From: Mesorhizobium sp. M2A.F.Ca.ET.046.03.2.1
GTDB taxonomy: Bacteria; Pseudomonadota; Alphaproteobacteria; Rhizobiales; Rhizobiaceae
Length of the DNA: 64,000 nt
Assembly (NCBI RefSeq): GCF_003952425.1
Contig: NZ_CP034449.1
Location: 6,684,001 to 6,748,000 of the forward strand
Direction of reading: 5' to 3'
The position numbers and the translations under genes are program-made. Below the pieces are notes generated by a model. It worked only from the letters and a program-made list of their open reading frames with translations. It was not told the origin of the DNA and searched no databases. Below are positions 7,304 through 17,190 of the stretch, one piece after another (position 1 is the first letter of the stretch; every line of letters starts with the position of its first letter).

Positions 7304-8149
7304 ATGAGTGTTTCTGGAAGCAACTCGCGTGCCCTGCCCTGGGCGCTGGTCACGCCGGCGCTGGCGTGGACGCTGCTGTTCTTCGTGCTGCCCTTCATCG
7401 CCATGGGGTTTTCCAGCCTCACCGCGCATGAAGGCGGCGGCTTCACCTTGGCCAATTACAGCCAGTTCTTCACCGATCCGTCCTATTGGCGGTCGATGGT
7501 GAACTCACTGGAGGTCACGGCTATCGTCACCGTGATCTCGATCCTGCTCGCCTATCCCTTCGCCTGGATCCTCGCCGAAATGGTCCCGCAACGCTGGCAA
7601 CGGCTGGCGCTGATGCTTGCCGTGCTGCCGTTCTGGACCTCCTATGTCGTGCGCTCCTATTCCTGGCTGCTGGTGCTGGCGCAGAACGGCGTCATCAACC
7701 GGGCGCTGACCGGCATGGGCCTCATCGCCGAGCCGCTGCAGCTCGCCAACACGCGTTTCGCCACCGTCACCGGCTTCGTGCATTTCTTCGTCATGCTGTT
7801 GACGCTGACGATCTTCGCCAATCTGAAGCAGCTCAGCCCGAGCTACCGCAGGGCGGCCGCCGATCTCGGCGCCGGGCCGGTGCGGACCTTCCTGCATGTC
7901 GTGCTGCCGCTGACCCTGCCCGGCATCATGGTCGGCGCCTTCCTTACCTTCGTGCTCTGCATCGGCGACTACATCACGCCGCAGATTCTTGGCGGCAACA
8001 ACGAGCTGGTCATGCCGCAGCTGGTCATGATGCAGATCGGCCGGCGCGGCGATTTCCCGCTGGCCTCCGCGCTGTCGATCATCCTGATGGCTGTCGTCAC
8101 CATCGCCTATCTCGCCTGCGCGCGCTGGCTGAAGATCGAGCGGGCCTGA
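7304..8149 (+). CDS. ABC transporter permease, PotB type
   Basis: A 281-residue inner-membrane protein with about six helices (first: ALAWTLLFFVLPFIAMGF). The coupling loop is near residues 180-210 (RRAAADLGAGPVRTFLHVVLPLTLPGI), the EAA motif that contacts the ATPase. The ATG at 7304 is chosen over an in-frame upstream codon at 7268 that overlaps the binding-protein gene. It lies 8 bases after that gene's stop. It is the first of two permeases of the polyamine-type importer. Confidence 0.9.
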   Translation: MSVSGSNSRALPWALVTPALAWTLLFFVLPFIAMGFSSLTAHEGGGFTLANYSQFFTDPSYWRSMVNSLEVTAIVTVISILLAYPFAWILAEMVPQRWQRLALMLAVLPFWTSYVVRSYSWLLVLAQNGVINRALTGMGLIAEPLQLANTRFATVTGFVHFFVMLLTLTIFANLKQLSPSYRRAAADLGAGPVRTFLHVVLPLTLPGIMVGAFLTFVLCIGDYITPQILGGNNELVMPQLVMMQIGRRGDFPLASALSIILMAVVTIAYLACARWLKIERA

Positions 8150-8151
8150 CG

Positions 8152-8934
8152 ATGCGCGCCGCCGTCCGCTTCGCCGCCTGGCTCTACGCCGTCGCCGTCT
8201 ATGGCTTCATCTTCCTGCCGGTGGTGGTGCTGGTGCTGTTCTCGCTGCAGGCCACCTCCTTCCCTATACCGCCTTTCACCGGCCCGTCGCTGCGCTGGTA
8301 CCAGGCGGTGCTTTCAGACGCGAGGCTCACCTCAGCGCTGGTCAATTCACTGCTGGTGGCGGTGCTGTCCTCGCTCGCATCGGTCACGCTCGGATTTCTG
8401 TCCGCCTGGGGTTTCGCGCGCTTCGTCCTGCCGGGCTCGGCCTTGCTGCGCGGGCTGATCACGCTGCCGCTCACCGTCAGCTATCTCATCATCGGCATGG
8501 GCCTGCTGGTGCTGTTCAACTGGGCCGGTGTGCCGAAATCGCTGCTTGCGGCCGGCATCGGCCATGTGGTGATCAACCTGCCGCTCTGCTTCGCCATCAT
8601 CTACAGCCAGATGGGCGACCACCAGATCAACATCGAGCGCGCCGCGCGCGACCTCGGCGCCGCCGAATGGAAGGTGCTGCTCCTGATCACCGTGCCGGTG
8701 ATGGCGCCGGCGATCTTCGCCGGCTTCTTCCTGTCGATGACATTTTCCTGGGACGAGTTCGTCATCTCCTTCCTGCTCACCCGCTTCGAGACGACGCTGC
8801 CGGTGGAAATCTGGAACCTGCTGCGTTCCGGCCTCAATCCCAAGACCAATGCCGTCGGCTCGCTGGTCTTTGCCGTCTCCATCGTGCTGGTGGTGTTTTT
8901 CGAACTGACGCTGTTGCGGAGAAAGCCGGCATGA
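8152..8934 (+). CDS. ABC transporter permease, PotC type
   Basis: A 260-residue inner-membrane protein and partner of the preceding permease. The first helix is WLYAVAVYGFIFLPVVVLVLFSL. The EAA coupling loop is at about 165-190 (ERAARDLGAAEWKVLLLITVPVMAPAI), and MTFSWDEFVISFLLTR is typical of PotC and YdcV proteins. The start at 8152 is 2 bases after the previous stop. The stop overlaps the ATPase start in an ATGA, so translation is coupled. Confidence 0.92.
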   Translation: MRAAVRFAAWLYAVAVYGFIFLPVVVLVLFSLQATSFPIPPFTGPSLRWYQAVLSDARLTSALVNSLLVAVLSSLASVTLGFLSAWGFARFVLPGSALLRGLITLPLTVSYLIIGMGLLVLFNWAGVPKSLLAAGIGHVVINLPLCFAIIYSQMGDHQINIERAARDLGAAEWKVLLLITVPVMAPAIFAGFFLSMTFSWDEFVISFLLTRFETTLPVEIWNLLRSGLNPKTNAVGSLVFAVSIVLVVFFELTLLRRKPA

Positions 8935-9995
8935 GCGCGCCCCTTGTCGACATCCGCAACGTCTCGCACCGCTTCGGCCAGTTGCCGGTGCTGAAGAACG
9001 TCTCGCTGGCGATCGACCCCGGCAGCTACACGATCCTGCTTGGGCCGTCGGGTTCCGGCAAGACGACGCTGCTGTCGATCCTTGGCGGCTTCGTCACGCC
9101 CAGCGAAGGCAAGGTGTTCATCCGCGGCGCGGACTGCACCGCCGTGCCGCCGGCCAAGCGCCCGACGACCACCGTGTTCCAGGATTATGCGCTGTTTCCG
9201 CATATGAGCGTCGGCGGCAATGTCGGTTTCGGCTTGCGCATGCAGGGCGTCGACGGCGCGACCCGGGCGGCGAAGGCGCGCGATGCGCTTGCCCTTGTCG
9301 GGCTGGCGGCCGCCTTCGACAAGAAGCCGCACCAGCTCTCCGGTGGCCAGCGCCAGCGCGTCGCGCTGGCCCGTGCGCTGGTCATCGAACCGGCGGTGCT
9401 TTTGCTAGACGAGCCGCTCGGCGCGCTCGATCTCAAGCTGCGGCGGCAGATGCAGGATGAGCTGAAGGCGATCCAGAAGCGCGTCGGCACCGCCTTCGTC
9501 CATGTCACGCACGATCAGGAAGAAGCGATGGCGCTGGCAGACCACTGCGTGGTGATGAATGACGGGCGCATCGAGGACGAAGGCCCGCCCGAGCGCGTCT
9601 ATGCGCGGCCGAAGACACGCTTCTCGGCGACCTTCATGGGCGAAAGCACCATTCTTGCCGGCACCGTGACCGAAGCGGAGAACGGGATCGTCACCGTCTC
9701 GACGGCGGCCGGGCCGGTCTCGCTGCCCGGCGCATCGACTGCCGGCACCACGGTCGCGCTCGCCATCCGGCCGGAGCACCTGGTTCTCGGCGACGCGAAA
9801 GGCAATGTCGCGCTCGGCGCCGGCAAGGTCGGCGATATCGTCTTCCAGGGCAGCTTCAAGCGCGTGCTGGCCACGTCGACGCTGGATCCGGCACTGCAGT
9901 TCATCGCCAAGGCTTCCGCTTCCGCCACCGTTCAGGCGCGCGACACGATAGCGATTTCGTGCAACGCTCAAGATATCATCCTGCTGGCGGACTGA
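8931..9995 (+). CDS. ABC transporter ATPase, PotA type
   Basis: A 354-residue cytoplasmic ATPase that powers the importer. Walker A is GPSGSGKTT (about 38-46), the Q-loop is VFQDYALFPHM, the signature is LSGGQRQRVALARAL, Walker B is VLLLDEPLGALD, and the switch His is in HVTHDQEEA. A C-terminal TOBE-type domain follows (about 270-354, IRPEHLVLG), as in PotA and MalK proteins. The length is normal. It overlaps the permease gene by 4 bases and is followed after 3 bases by the MBL-fold gene. Confidence 0.95.
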   Translation: MSAPLVDIRNVSHRFGQLPVLKNVSLAIDPGSYTILLGPSGSGKTTLLSILGGFVTPSEGKVFIRGADCTAVPPAKRPTTTVFQDYALFPHMSVGGNVGFGLRMQGVDGATRAAKARDALALVGLAAAFDKKPHQLSGGQRQRVALARALVIEPAVLLLDEPLGALDLKLRRQMQDELKAIQKRVGTAFVHVTHDQEEAMALADHCVVMNDGRIEDEGPPERVYARPKTRFSATFMGESTILAGTVTEAENGIVTVSTAAGPVSLPGASTAGTTVALAIRPEHLVLGDAKGNVALGAGKVGDIVFQGSFKRVLATSTLDPALQFIAKASASATVQARDTIAISCNAQDIILLAD

Positions 9996-9998
9996 TCC

Positions 9999-10757
9999 AT
10001 GAGCACGCTTCCGGTCATCGAGGCTCCGGACTGGTACGAAACCATCCGCACGGGCGACGACATCACGCTCATCCATGAGCCATGGATCAAGCCGTTCTTC
10101 CGCTGCAACATCTGGCATGTGCGCGGGCGAGACCGAGACCTGTTGTTCGACACCGGGCTTGGCCATTTCAGCCTGAGAAGCCACGTGCCGCTTGTCAGCG
10201 AGCGCAAGCTCACCTGCGTGGCCAGCCACACGCATTTCGACCATATCGGCTGCCACCACGAGTTCCCGGACCGCTGCGTGCATTCGGCCGAAGCGGCAAT
10301 CCTTGCCGATCCGCGCAACGAATGGACGGTCGCCGATCGCTACGCCAATGAGGAGATGTTCGACGGCGCACCGGAAGGCTGGGATACGGCGCGCTATCGC
10401 ATCCTGCCCGCGCCGGCCGGCCGGTTGCTTGAACACGGCGACATCGTCGATCTCGGCGATCGCGCCTTCGAGGTCATCCACACGCCGGGTCACTCGCCGG
10501 GCGGCATCGCGCTTTACGAGAAGAAGACCGGCATCCTTTTGTCCGGCGACATCGTCTATGACGGGCCGCTGATCGACGACGTCTACCACTCAAATGTCGA
10601 GGACTATGTCGGGACGCTGCTTGCCATGCGCGGGCTCGATGTCTCGGTCGTGCATGGCGGCCATTTCCCAAGCTTCGGCAAGGTGCGCTACCGGCAACTC
10701 ATCGACGAGTATGTCGCCGGCAAGCGCAAGGCGGGCTGCCACCTGCAGGGCGGCTGA
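9999..10757 (+). CDS. Metallo-beta-lactamase-fold hydrolase
   Basis: A 252-residue cytoplasmic metal hydrolase. The metal-binding residues are visible: HTHFDH at 77-82, His165 in HTPGHSPGG, Asp184 in LSGDIVYDG and His222 in VVHGGH. It is the last gene of the polyamine-type transporter operon, 3 bases after the ATPase, so it probably acts on a product related to the imported compound. The substrate is unknown. A glyoxalase II or lactonase-like reaction is possible from the fold alone. Confidence 0.88.
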   Translation: MSTLPVIEAPDWYETIRTGDDITLIHEPWIKPFFRCNIWHVRGRDRDLLFDTGLGHFSLRSHVPLVSERKLTCVASHTHFDHIGCHHEFPDRCVHSAEAAILADPRNEWTVADRYANEEMFDGAPEGWDTARYRILPAPAGRLLEHGDIVDLGDRAFEVIHTPGHSPGGIALYEKKTGILLSGDIVYDGPLIDDVYHSNVEDYVGTLLAMRGLDVSVVHGGHFPSFGKVRYRQLIDEYVAGKRKAGCHLQGG

Positions 10758-10780
10758 GCGAGCGATAAGGGAAGCGAAGC

Positions 10781-10984
10781 CTACAGCGCCCGTTGCGGGC
10801 AAGGTGTACCCGTGGCATCGCCGCAACGGGAAGCTGTCGGCTGCGGCCGCTGGCTCGTCTCTTCCGAATGACGCACGAGTTCGGCGAACATAAGCGCGAA
10901 ACTTCCCATCATCAGGAAGACTATGATCAGACGCGTTACCGGCAATAGACAGGTCTCTCGACTGGCCAGCCCCCGCCAACCCAT
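10781..10984 (-). CDS. Small single-helix membrane protein (tentative)
   Basis: A possible 67-residue protein with one strong hydrophobic stretch (VTRLIIVFLMMGSFALMFAELV) followed by a polar Cys-containing tail. The frame could also start at the TTG just before the helix. No family is recognised and the ribosome site is weak. It occupies most of the gap 10758-11185. That gap also holds a 10-bp inverted repeat (CCCGTTGCGG at 10789-10798 with its complement at 10821-10830), inside the 3' part of this frame. Confidence 0.35.
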   Translation of the reverse strand: MGWRGLASRETCLLPVTRLIIVFLMMGSFALMFAELVRHSEETSQRPQPTASRCGDATGTPCPQRAL

Positions 10985-11185
10985 CCACTGTCGGCTAACA
11001 TGATCGATCCGCCTTTACGAGTGTTTAAGCCTCCTCTTAACCATTGCGGCCATCACATTCATGTCGCGCCTGTCACGAAGCGCGACTGGTGACCCGCCAG
11101 CCGGCACGCCGCCCTTCACAGATATGGGCGGCGCATGCTACGCCGTCGCCGGCGCGGCCCCGCAGACGGTCGCCCTCCGGGAGCC

Positions 11186-11959
11186 ATGAGCAAAGCCGCC
11201 AGCCGTTTCGCCTTCGTCTCTTCCGACACCGACGACGCCCTCGCCGCGCGGGAAAGCCTGTCGGCGCGCTATGGGCAGGTGCCTGTCGCTGACGCGGAGA
11301 TCATCATCGCGCTCGGCGGCGACGGTTTTCTACTGCAGACGCTGCGCGAGACGATGAGCACGGGCAAGAAGGTCTACGGCATGAACCGTGGCACCATCGG
11401 CTTCCTGATGAATGAATATCGCGCAGGCGGTCTCGAGGAGCGCATCGCCAACGCCGTTGCCGAGACGATCCGGCCGCTGGAAATGGTCGCCGTGACGCAT
11501 GACGGCGAATCCGTATCCGCGCCGGCCATCAACGAGGTGGCGCTGTGGCGCCAGTCCTACCAGACCGCGAAGATCCGCATCACTGTCGACGGCCAAGTGC
11601 GGTTGGAGGAGTTGAACTGCGACGGCGTCATGATCGCCACTCCCGCCGGCTCGACGGCCTACAATCTGTCGGCGCACGGGCCGATCCTGCCGCTCGATGC
11701 GCCGCTCCTGGCATTGACGCCGGTCAGCCCTTTCCGGCCGCGCCGCTGGCGCGGGGCGCTGCTGTCCAACAAGGCGACGGTGCGTTTCGACATATTGGAA
11801 GCCGAAAAGCGCCCGGTGAATGCCGCCGCGGACCATACCGAGGTCAAGGCGGTGGCTTCCGTCACCGTGCGGGAATCGCCGACGGCGACGGCAACTTTGC
11901 TGTTCGATCCGAACCATTCCTGGAACGAACGCATCCTTGCCGAGCAGTTCCGCTACTGA
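11186..11959 (+). CDS. nadK: NAD kinase
   Basis: This enzyme phosphorylates NAD to NADP using ATP. It has 257 residues, normal for the alphaproteobacterial form. The diagnostic GGDGF is at 44-48, followed by NRGTIGFLMNEY, then INEVALWR and the conserved TPAGSTAYNLSAHGPILP near 155. The ATG at 11186 follows GGGAG; an in-frame ATG at 11135 would add an Arg-rich leader and is not favoured. It is monocistronic in this layout. Confidence 0.95.
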   Translation: MSKAASRFAFVSSDTDDALAARESLSARYGQVPVADAEIIIALGGDGFLLQTLRETMSTGKKVYGMNRGTIGFLMNEYRAGGLEERIANAVAETIRPLEMVAVTHDGESVSAPAINEVALWRQSYQTAKIRITVDGQVRLEELNCDGVMIATPAGSTAYNLSAHGPILPLDAPLLALTPVSPFRPRRWRGALLSNKATVRFDILEAEKRPVNAAADHTEVKAVASVTVRESPTATATLLFDPNHSWNERILAEQFRY

Positions 11960-12041
11960 GCCGGCGCAACGATACCTGTTCGATTAAGCATCGCGATTAA
12001 GGTTACGTCTTCACAATCACCGGGATTTCCGGCTGTTTGTG

Positions 12042-12070
12042 TTGACAAATCGCGGACTTGCGCCTAACTG
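12042..12070 (+). promoter_or_regulatory. Sigma70-type promoter of the DEAD-box helicase gene
   Basis: TTGACA at 12042-12047 and TAACTG at 12065-12070 are spaced by exactly 17 bases. The predicted transcript starts near 12077. An in-frame ATG at 12039 is therefore outside the message, and the helicase must start farther down. Confidence 0.6.
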
Positions 12071-12149
12071 CAACCGCGATCTTGCAGGCGCGCGGCGCCT
12101 GCCGCAACACGCGTTGCGATTTCCCGAACCAGCCAAAGACAACAAACAC

Positions 12150-13688
<1,539 letters not shown>

Positions 13689-13714
13689 AGCTCCACCTGT
13701 AGAAGCAGACATGA

Positions 13715-13745
13715 AAACGGCCCGGTTTGGGCCGTTTCCTTTTTT
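13715..13745 (+). terminator. Rho-independent terminator after the helicase
   Basis: AAACGGCCC and GGGCCGTTT form a 9-bp stem with a 5-base loop, followed by CCTTTTTT. It lies 26 bases past the helicase stop and could serve the convergent gene on the other strand as well. Confidence 0.85.
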
Positions 13746-13767
13746 GCGCTGGCTGGCACGCCCTGCC

Positions 13768-14376
13768 CTACATCGGTCCAGGCATCATCTTGGTCGGCTT
13801 TTCCAGCATCGGGAACTCGGCCTTGGTGCATTTCACGTTCGGGTTCGTCGGGGTGAACATGCCGTTCGGATTGTCCCTGAACAGCCAGGCATGCAGGTCG
13901 TAGTGGACGAACTCCCGCGGGATGAGCGGGTAGTGCCCTTCCATCGGTCCCATGAACTTCTGGCCGAACAGCGTCGGAACCGCCTTCACGTCCGGCGTCA
14001 ATGGAACCAGCCATTCCACGGCGACCAACTTCAAACCCTTCTTCGTCGGCTCGTAGATCAGGACGTTGGGCTTCATCGGGTCGAGCGGCTTGCCGATGCT
14101 CGGGACATTGACGAAATGGACACCCATGGCGCCCTTAGGATAGTACATCGCGCCGTCAATCTTCTCGCCGCCATAGTAGACGCAGCCTTCGGTCGACAGA
14201 TAGAGGTCGCGGATGGCGGCGGTGTAATCTTCATATTTGGCCAGCGATTTCTTCAGGGCTTCGATATCGGCCTTGCTGGCATCCTCTGCCCGGGCTGTGG
14301 CGGCTCCGAGCCATGCGCCCAAAAGGCCAGTCAAAACGAGGACGCCGCAGCGCCCGAGGCGAGCTGTTCTTGTCAT
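13768..14376 (-). CDS. Exported protein of unknown function
   Basis: A 202-residue protein with a signal peptide (CGVLVLTGLLGAWLGAATARAE, cleavage near ARA-ED). A short helical stretch (KADIEALKKSLAKYEDYTAAIRDLYLS) leads into a domain containing CVYYGGEKIDGAMYYP, GVHFVNV, PNVLIYEPTKKGLKLVAVEWLVPL and, near the end, HYDLHAWLFRDNPNGMF. The composition suggests a small periplasmic beta-rich domain. I do not recognise a named family. The ATG at 14376 follows GGAGGAAT. Confidence 0.75.
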   Translation of the reverse strand: MTRTARLGRCGVLVLTGLLGAWLGAATARAEDASKADIEALKKSLAKYEDYTAAIRDLYLSTEGCVYYGGEKIDGAMYYPKGAMGVHFVNVPSIGKPLDPMKPNVLIYEPTKKGLKLVAVEWLVPLTPDVKAVPTLFGQKFMGPMEGHYPLIPREFVHYDLHAWLFRDNPNGMFTPTNPNVKCTKAEFPMLEKPTKMMPGPM

Positions 14377-14561
14377 GCATTCCTCCCAGATCCTTGATCT
14401 GGCCGTGCAAGACCGGGGCGGCAGATGCGATTGCGCGGCCGGTTTGACCGCCCCATCCCCTCTGGAACAGTTGGATGGTAGTCCTTTCCCTGGATTTGGA
14501 AAGTATCAATTAGAACAAGCTAATGTCCTACGACCTTTGACCCATCCTTGGACACGCCAAC

Positions 14562-14590
14562 AAAAAACGGCCCCTTACGGGACCGTTTTG
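14562..14590 (-). terminator. Rho-independent terminator of the OmpA-type lipoprotein gene
   Basis: On the minus strand AAAACGGTCCC pairs with GGGGCCGTTTT across a GTAA loop, ending in TTTTTTG. It lies 35 bases past the stop at 14625. Confidence 0.85.
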
Positions 14591-14624
14591 CTTCGATGGC
14601 GGTGCGCAGTTGGGCGCGGCTCTT

Positions 14625-15275
14625 TCAGGTGAGCGGCGACAGCTGGATTTCGACGCGCCGGTTCTGCTCGCGGCCGGCGGCCGTGGCATTGGATGCGATC
14701 GGGCGCGTCTTGCCGAAGCCGGTGACGGCGAAGCGGCGCTGATCGACGCCCTGGCCGGCGAGATAATTGGCGACGGCGAGCGCGCGGCGCTGCGACAGGT
14801 CGAAATTGTGTTCGTCGCCGCCGGTCGAATCGGTGTGGCCGAACACGTCCACCGTGGTCTGGCGGAACTTCTTCAGCACCAGCGCGACCGAATTCAGCAC
14901 CGGATAGAAGCCCGGCTTCACCGCGTCCTGGTCGACGTTGAAGGTGATGTCGGACGGCATGTTGAGGATGATCTGGTCGCCGCTGCGGGTGACGCTGACG
15001 CCGGTGCCCTGCAACTGACGGCGAAGCTCGGCCTCGTTCTGGTCCATGGTCGCGCCGATCGCGCCGCCGGCGAGCGCGCCGATGCCGGCGCCGATCAACG
15101 CATTGCGGCGGTCATTGCCGCCCGCGAGCAGACCAAGGCTGGCGCCTGCCAGCGCGCCAAGGCCGGCGCCGGCCGCCGTGTTGGAAATCTTCTGGTCGCC
15201 GGTATACGGATCGGTGGTGGTGCAGGCGCTCACCAGCACAGCCGTCGCCACGACGACGAGCACGGTCTTCTTCAT
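14625..15275 (-). CDS. OmpA-family outer-membrane lipoprotein with glycine zipper
   Basis: A 216-residue lipoprotein. The lipobox VLVSAC places the lipidated Cys at residue 18. Residues 33-78 form a glycine-zipper stretch (AAGAGLGALAGASLGLLAG). Residues about 104-216 are an OmpA-C domain that binds peptidoglycan (VDVFGHTDSTGG, NFDLSQRRALAVANYL, GFGKTRPIASN, NRRVEIQL), with the ligand Asp and Arg residues visible. It resembles YiaD and Omp16-type proteins that tie the outer membrane to the wall. It is a single gene with its own terminator. Confidence 0.92.
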   Translation of the reverse strand: MKKTVLVVVATAVLVSACTTTDPYTGDQKISNTAAGAGLGALAGASLGLLAGGNDRRNALIGAGIGALAGGAIGATMDQNEAELRRQLQGTGVSVTRSGDQIILNMPSDITFNVDQDAVKPGFYPVLNSVALVLKKFRQTTVDVFGHTDSTGGDEHNFDLSQRRALAVANYLAGQGVDQRRFAVTGFGKTRPIASNATAAGREQNRRVEIQLSPLT

Positions 15276-15411
15276 GAGATTGGTCCCTCTCCAGTTCGCG
15301 GCCCTTGCGACCGCGCCAAATCAGCCCTTCCGCAGCCTTGTAGCATGAAATGCGGCGAAAAACGGAACGGGAATGCGGCCGCAAAACCCGCTAGCCGTTC
15401 CCGCTTCGCCT

Positions 15412-15780
15412 CTACCACAGATTCTTGCCGTCGATGACCACCACCTCGACCTTGTCCAGGTCGAAATCGTCGAACAGGCGCGAATTGACGCTGATCTTCG
15501 GGTTGTCGAAATCCGGCTTCCCGGTCGACCAGTCAGGCGTCTCAGTGAAGGTGCCGCAACCGCAAATGGCGCAGAAACCATGCTTCACGGTCTTCGAGCC
15601 CCAGCGATAGAAGGAGACGTTCTCCGGCGGGCTCGTGAGCTTGAATTGCGACGGGACATAGTAGGCCCACAGCGACCCGCGCTTCGAGCAGAACGAGCAT
15701 GTGCATTGCGTCACCGTCTGCGGCGCCTCGGCAACCTCGAAGGTTGTCGCCTTGCAATGGCAGCTGCCTTTGATGGTCAT
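15412..15780 (-). CDS. GFA/CENP-V family zinc protein
   Basis: A 122-residue protein of the glutathione-dependent formaldehyde-activating fold. The zinc cysteines appear as GSCHCKA (about 6-11), TQCTCSFCSKRG (about 25-35) and FCAICGCGTF (about 70-79). The ATG at 15780 is chosen because GGAGAGG lies 8 bases upstream. A longer frame to 15846 runs into a palindromic repeat (15818-15862). Family members have varied or unknown substrates, so formaldehyde activity should not be assumed. Confidence 0.88.
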   Translation of the reverse strand: MTIKGSCHCKATTFEVAEAPQTVTQCTCSFCSKRGSLWAYYVPSQFKLTSPPENVSFYRWGSKTVKHGFCAICGCGTFTETPDWSTGKPDFDNPKISVNSRLFDDFDLDKVEVVVIDGKNLW

Positions 15781-15817
15781 GAACTCACCTCTCCGTTGTC
15801 CGCCGCCCGCATTGCAC

Positions 15818-15862
15818 GCAATTCCGAACGGAAAACCGCTTCGCACTTTTCCTGGGAATTGC
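15818..15862. repeat. GCAATTCC...GGAATTGC palindromic repeat, copy 1
   Basis: A 45-bp element with terminal arms GCAATTCC and GGAATTGC and an internal pair CGGAAAACCG / AAGTGCG-type. It lies in the leader of the GFA gene, 38 bases upstream of its ATG. An almost identical copy is at 34829-34872, inside the DUF2155 gene. Both copies have the same orientation relative to the downstream gene. Confidence 0.85.
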
Positions 15863-15943
15863 TTCGTGGCAAGGCAACATAAAGAAGCCGTCCTGACAAC
15901 TGTCTGGCAGCAGCTTCAGCAGAGATGTTGGCGTGCTCGAAGG

Positions 15944-16321
15944 CTAGTAAGAGGGCGGCGGGACGAACAGGCAGATGGTCTTGCCGGCGTCGAGCCCAGC
16001 CTGATGCGCGCACCAGTGATATTCGCCGTCGGGCGAATTCTTGATCCGCTTGTCGCTGTAGGCCACCACCTCGCCCGTGCCTTTTATGACATAGCCTTCG
16101 GGCCGCTCGCTGATCGATGACTGCGGCACTTCCTTGCAATCGAAGTTGGCACAGCAGGCAAAGGGGTATTTCCAGCCTTGTGGCACGGCCGCCGTAGGCT
16201 GGGCGTCGTGCGCGATGGCCGGCGGCGTCAGCACCGAGACAGCTCCAACAGCGAAGAGGGAGAACAACAGTCGGCCAGCCGGTCGAGCGGCTTGGGCCGA
16301 TCTTGATGTGGCAGCAGACAT
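15944..16321 (-). CDS. Exported protein of unknown function
   Basis: A 125-residue protein. The start at 16321 is chosen because AAAGGAAC stands 6-8 bases upstream and a signal peptide follows (RLLFSLFAVGAVSVLTPPAIA-HD). In-frame ATGs at 16342 and farther upstream are less favoured. The mature part has the segment YPFACCANFDCKEVP near residue 55 and EYHWCAHQAG near 100. The paired Cys and nearby His and Asp could make disulfides or bind a metal. I have seen similar small secreted proteins in rhizobia, with no known function. Confidence 0.7.
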   Translation of the reverse strand: MSAATSRSAQAARPAGRLLFSLFAVGAVSVLTPPAIAHDAQPTAAVPQGWKYPFACCANFDCKEVPQSSISERPEGYVIKGTGEVVAYSDKRIKNSPDGEYHWCAHQAGLDAGKTICLFVPPPSY

Positions 16322-16617
16322 CGAAACGTTCCTTTCGAGCATCAAGCGTTTCAGCTTGCCCGTTCCCGGAACGTGTCTTCCCAGTGGCCGGATCGTCGGT
16401 CGCAGTTTATGCCGCGTCCGGCCATAAATGCTTCTATCCCACAGCTCGGATGCTGAGCTGATTCCATAGCCAGCGCAAGAAGTGGGCGCGCCATGGCGAC
16501 GCGCCGGTTTCAAGCTTCGGCGACGGAAAGGATGCGCAGACCTGGGTGGCAACTCCAGACAACGGCCTGCGCCCAGGGTGCCTAAGAACGAAGTTCCTCC
16601 AAAGGAAGTTCCGACCT

Positions 16618-17022
16618 TCAGCCGTCGGCGTGTTCACGATATTGCGGCAGATCGTCTGTAACCGTGAACCACGGCGCCTTTGAACCGACGAAGATATGTG
16701 CGCTCGGGCGAATGCCTGGATCGTCCATCAGCGTCCCCATGGCGACATGGACATAGGCGCCTTCGCGGACCAATGAATAGACGAGCGAGCCGCAGCGGCC
16801 GCAATGCGCGTCATGGCCGCTCTCGTCGCCGAAAATCAGCAGCCTGTCGTCGCCCGCGGTGAGACGGAACTTGCCGCGCTCGATGCCGGCGAAGGGCTTG
16901 AACGCCGCCCCCGTCGTGCGCCGGCAGTTGGAGCAGTGACAGTTCGCGGCATAGACGAATTCGTCCGCCACTTCATAGTGGACGGTGCCGCAGAAGCATT
17001 TTCCGGTAAGTTTGCGCGTCAC
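16618..17022 (-). CDS. GFA/CENP-V family zinc protein
   Basis: A second, distinct GFA-fold protein of 134 residues. The zinc-binding motifs are GKCFCGTVHYEV (about 7-18), NCHCSNCRRTTG (about 27-38) and HCGRCGSLVY (about 73-82). It starts with GTG at 17022, supported by GGAAG upstream. It is unlike the copy at 15412 outside the Cys motifs, so the two are not a recent duplication. The substrate is unknown. Confidence 0.88.
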   Translation of the reverse strand: MTRKLTGKCFCGTVHYEVADEFVYAANCHCSNCRRTTGAAFKPFAGIERGKFRLTAGDDRLLIFGDESGHDAHCGRCGSLVYSLVREGAYVHVAMGTLMDDPGIRPSAHIFVGSKAPWFTVTDDLPQYREHADG

Positions 17023-17051
17023 CGGCTTTTCTTCCTTTGCGCAACGGCAGC

Positions 17052-17189
17052 ATATGCCCAGATTCAGGTTAGGCTGAGCCGAGAATAGCGGTTTTCAAGA
17101 ACCGGAGCGGAGCGTACATAAGGTACGTGAGCACCGGAAGCGCAGGAAATCGCCGTTCGCAGGCCGGCCTCACCTGAATATGGGCATAT
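17052..17189. repeat. 138-bp inverted-repeat element, family with 26077-26196
   Basis: The ends ATATGCCCA and TGGGCATAT are perfect complements and the inverted match extends to 20 of 23 bases. The inner part (GAACCGGAG, GAGCACCGGAAGCGCAGG, then GCAGGCCGGCCTCACCTG) is shared with the element at 26077-26196. It ends 2 bases before the stop of prfB and lies between prfB and the second GFA gene. Confidence 0.85.
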
Positions 17190-17190
17190 C

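Noticed and set aside
7486..8151. In-frame open extension upstream of the second permease.
   Set aside because: It lies out of frame over the first permease gene and gives an Arg- and Ala-rich shadow product; the permease clearly starts at 8152.
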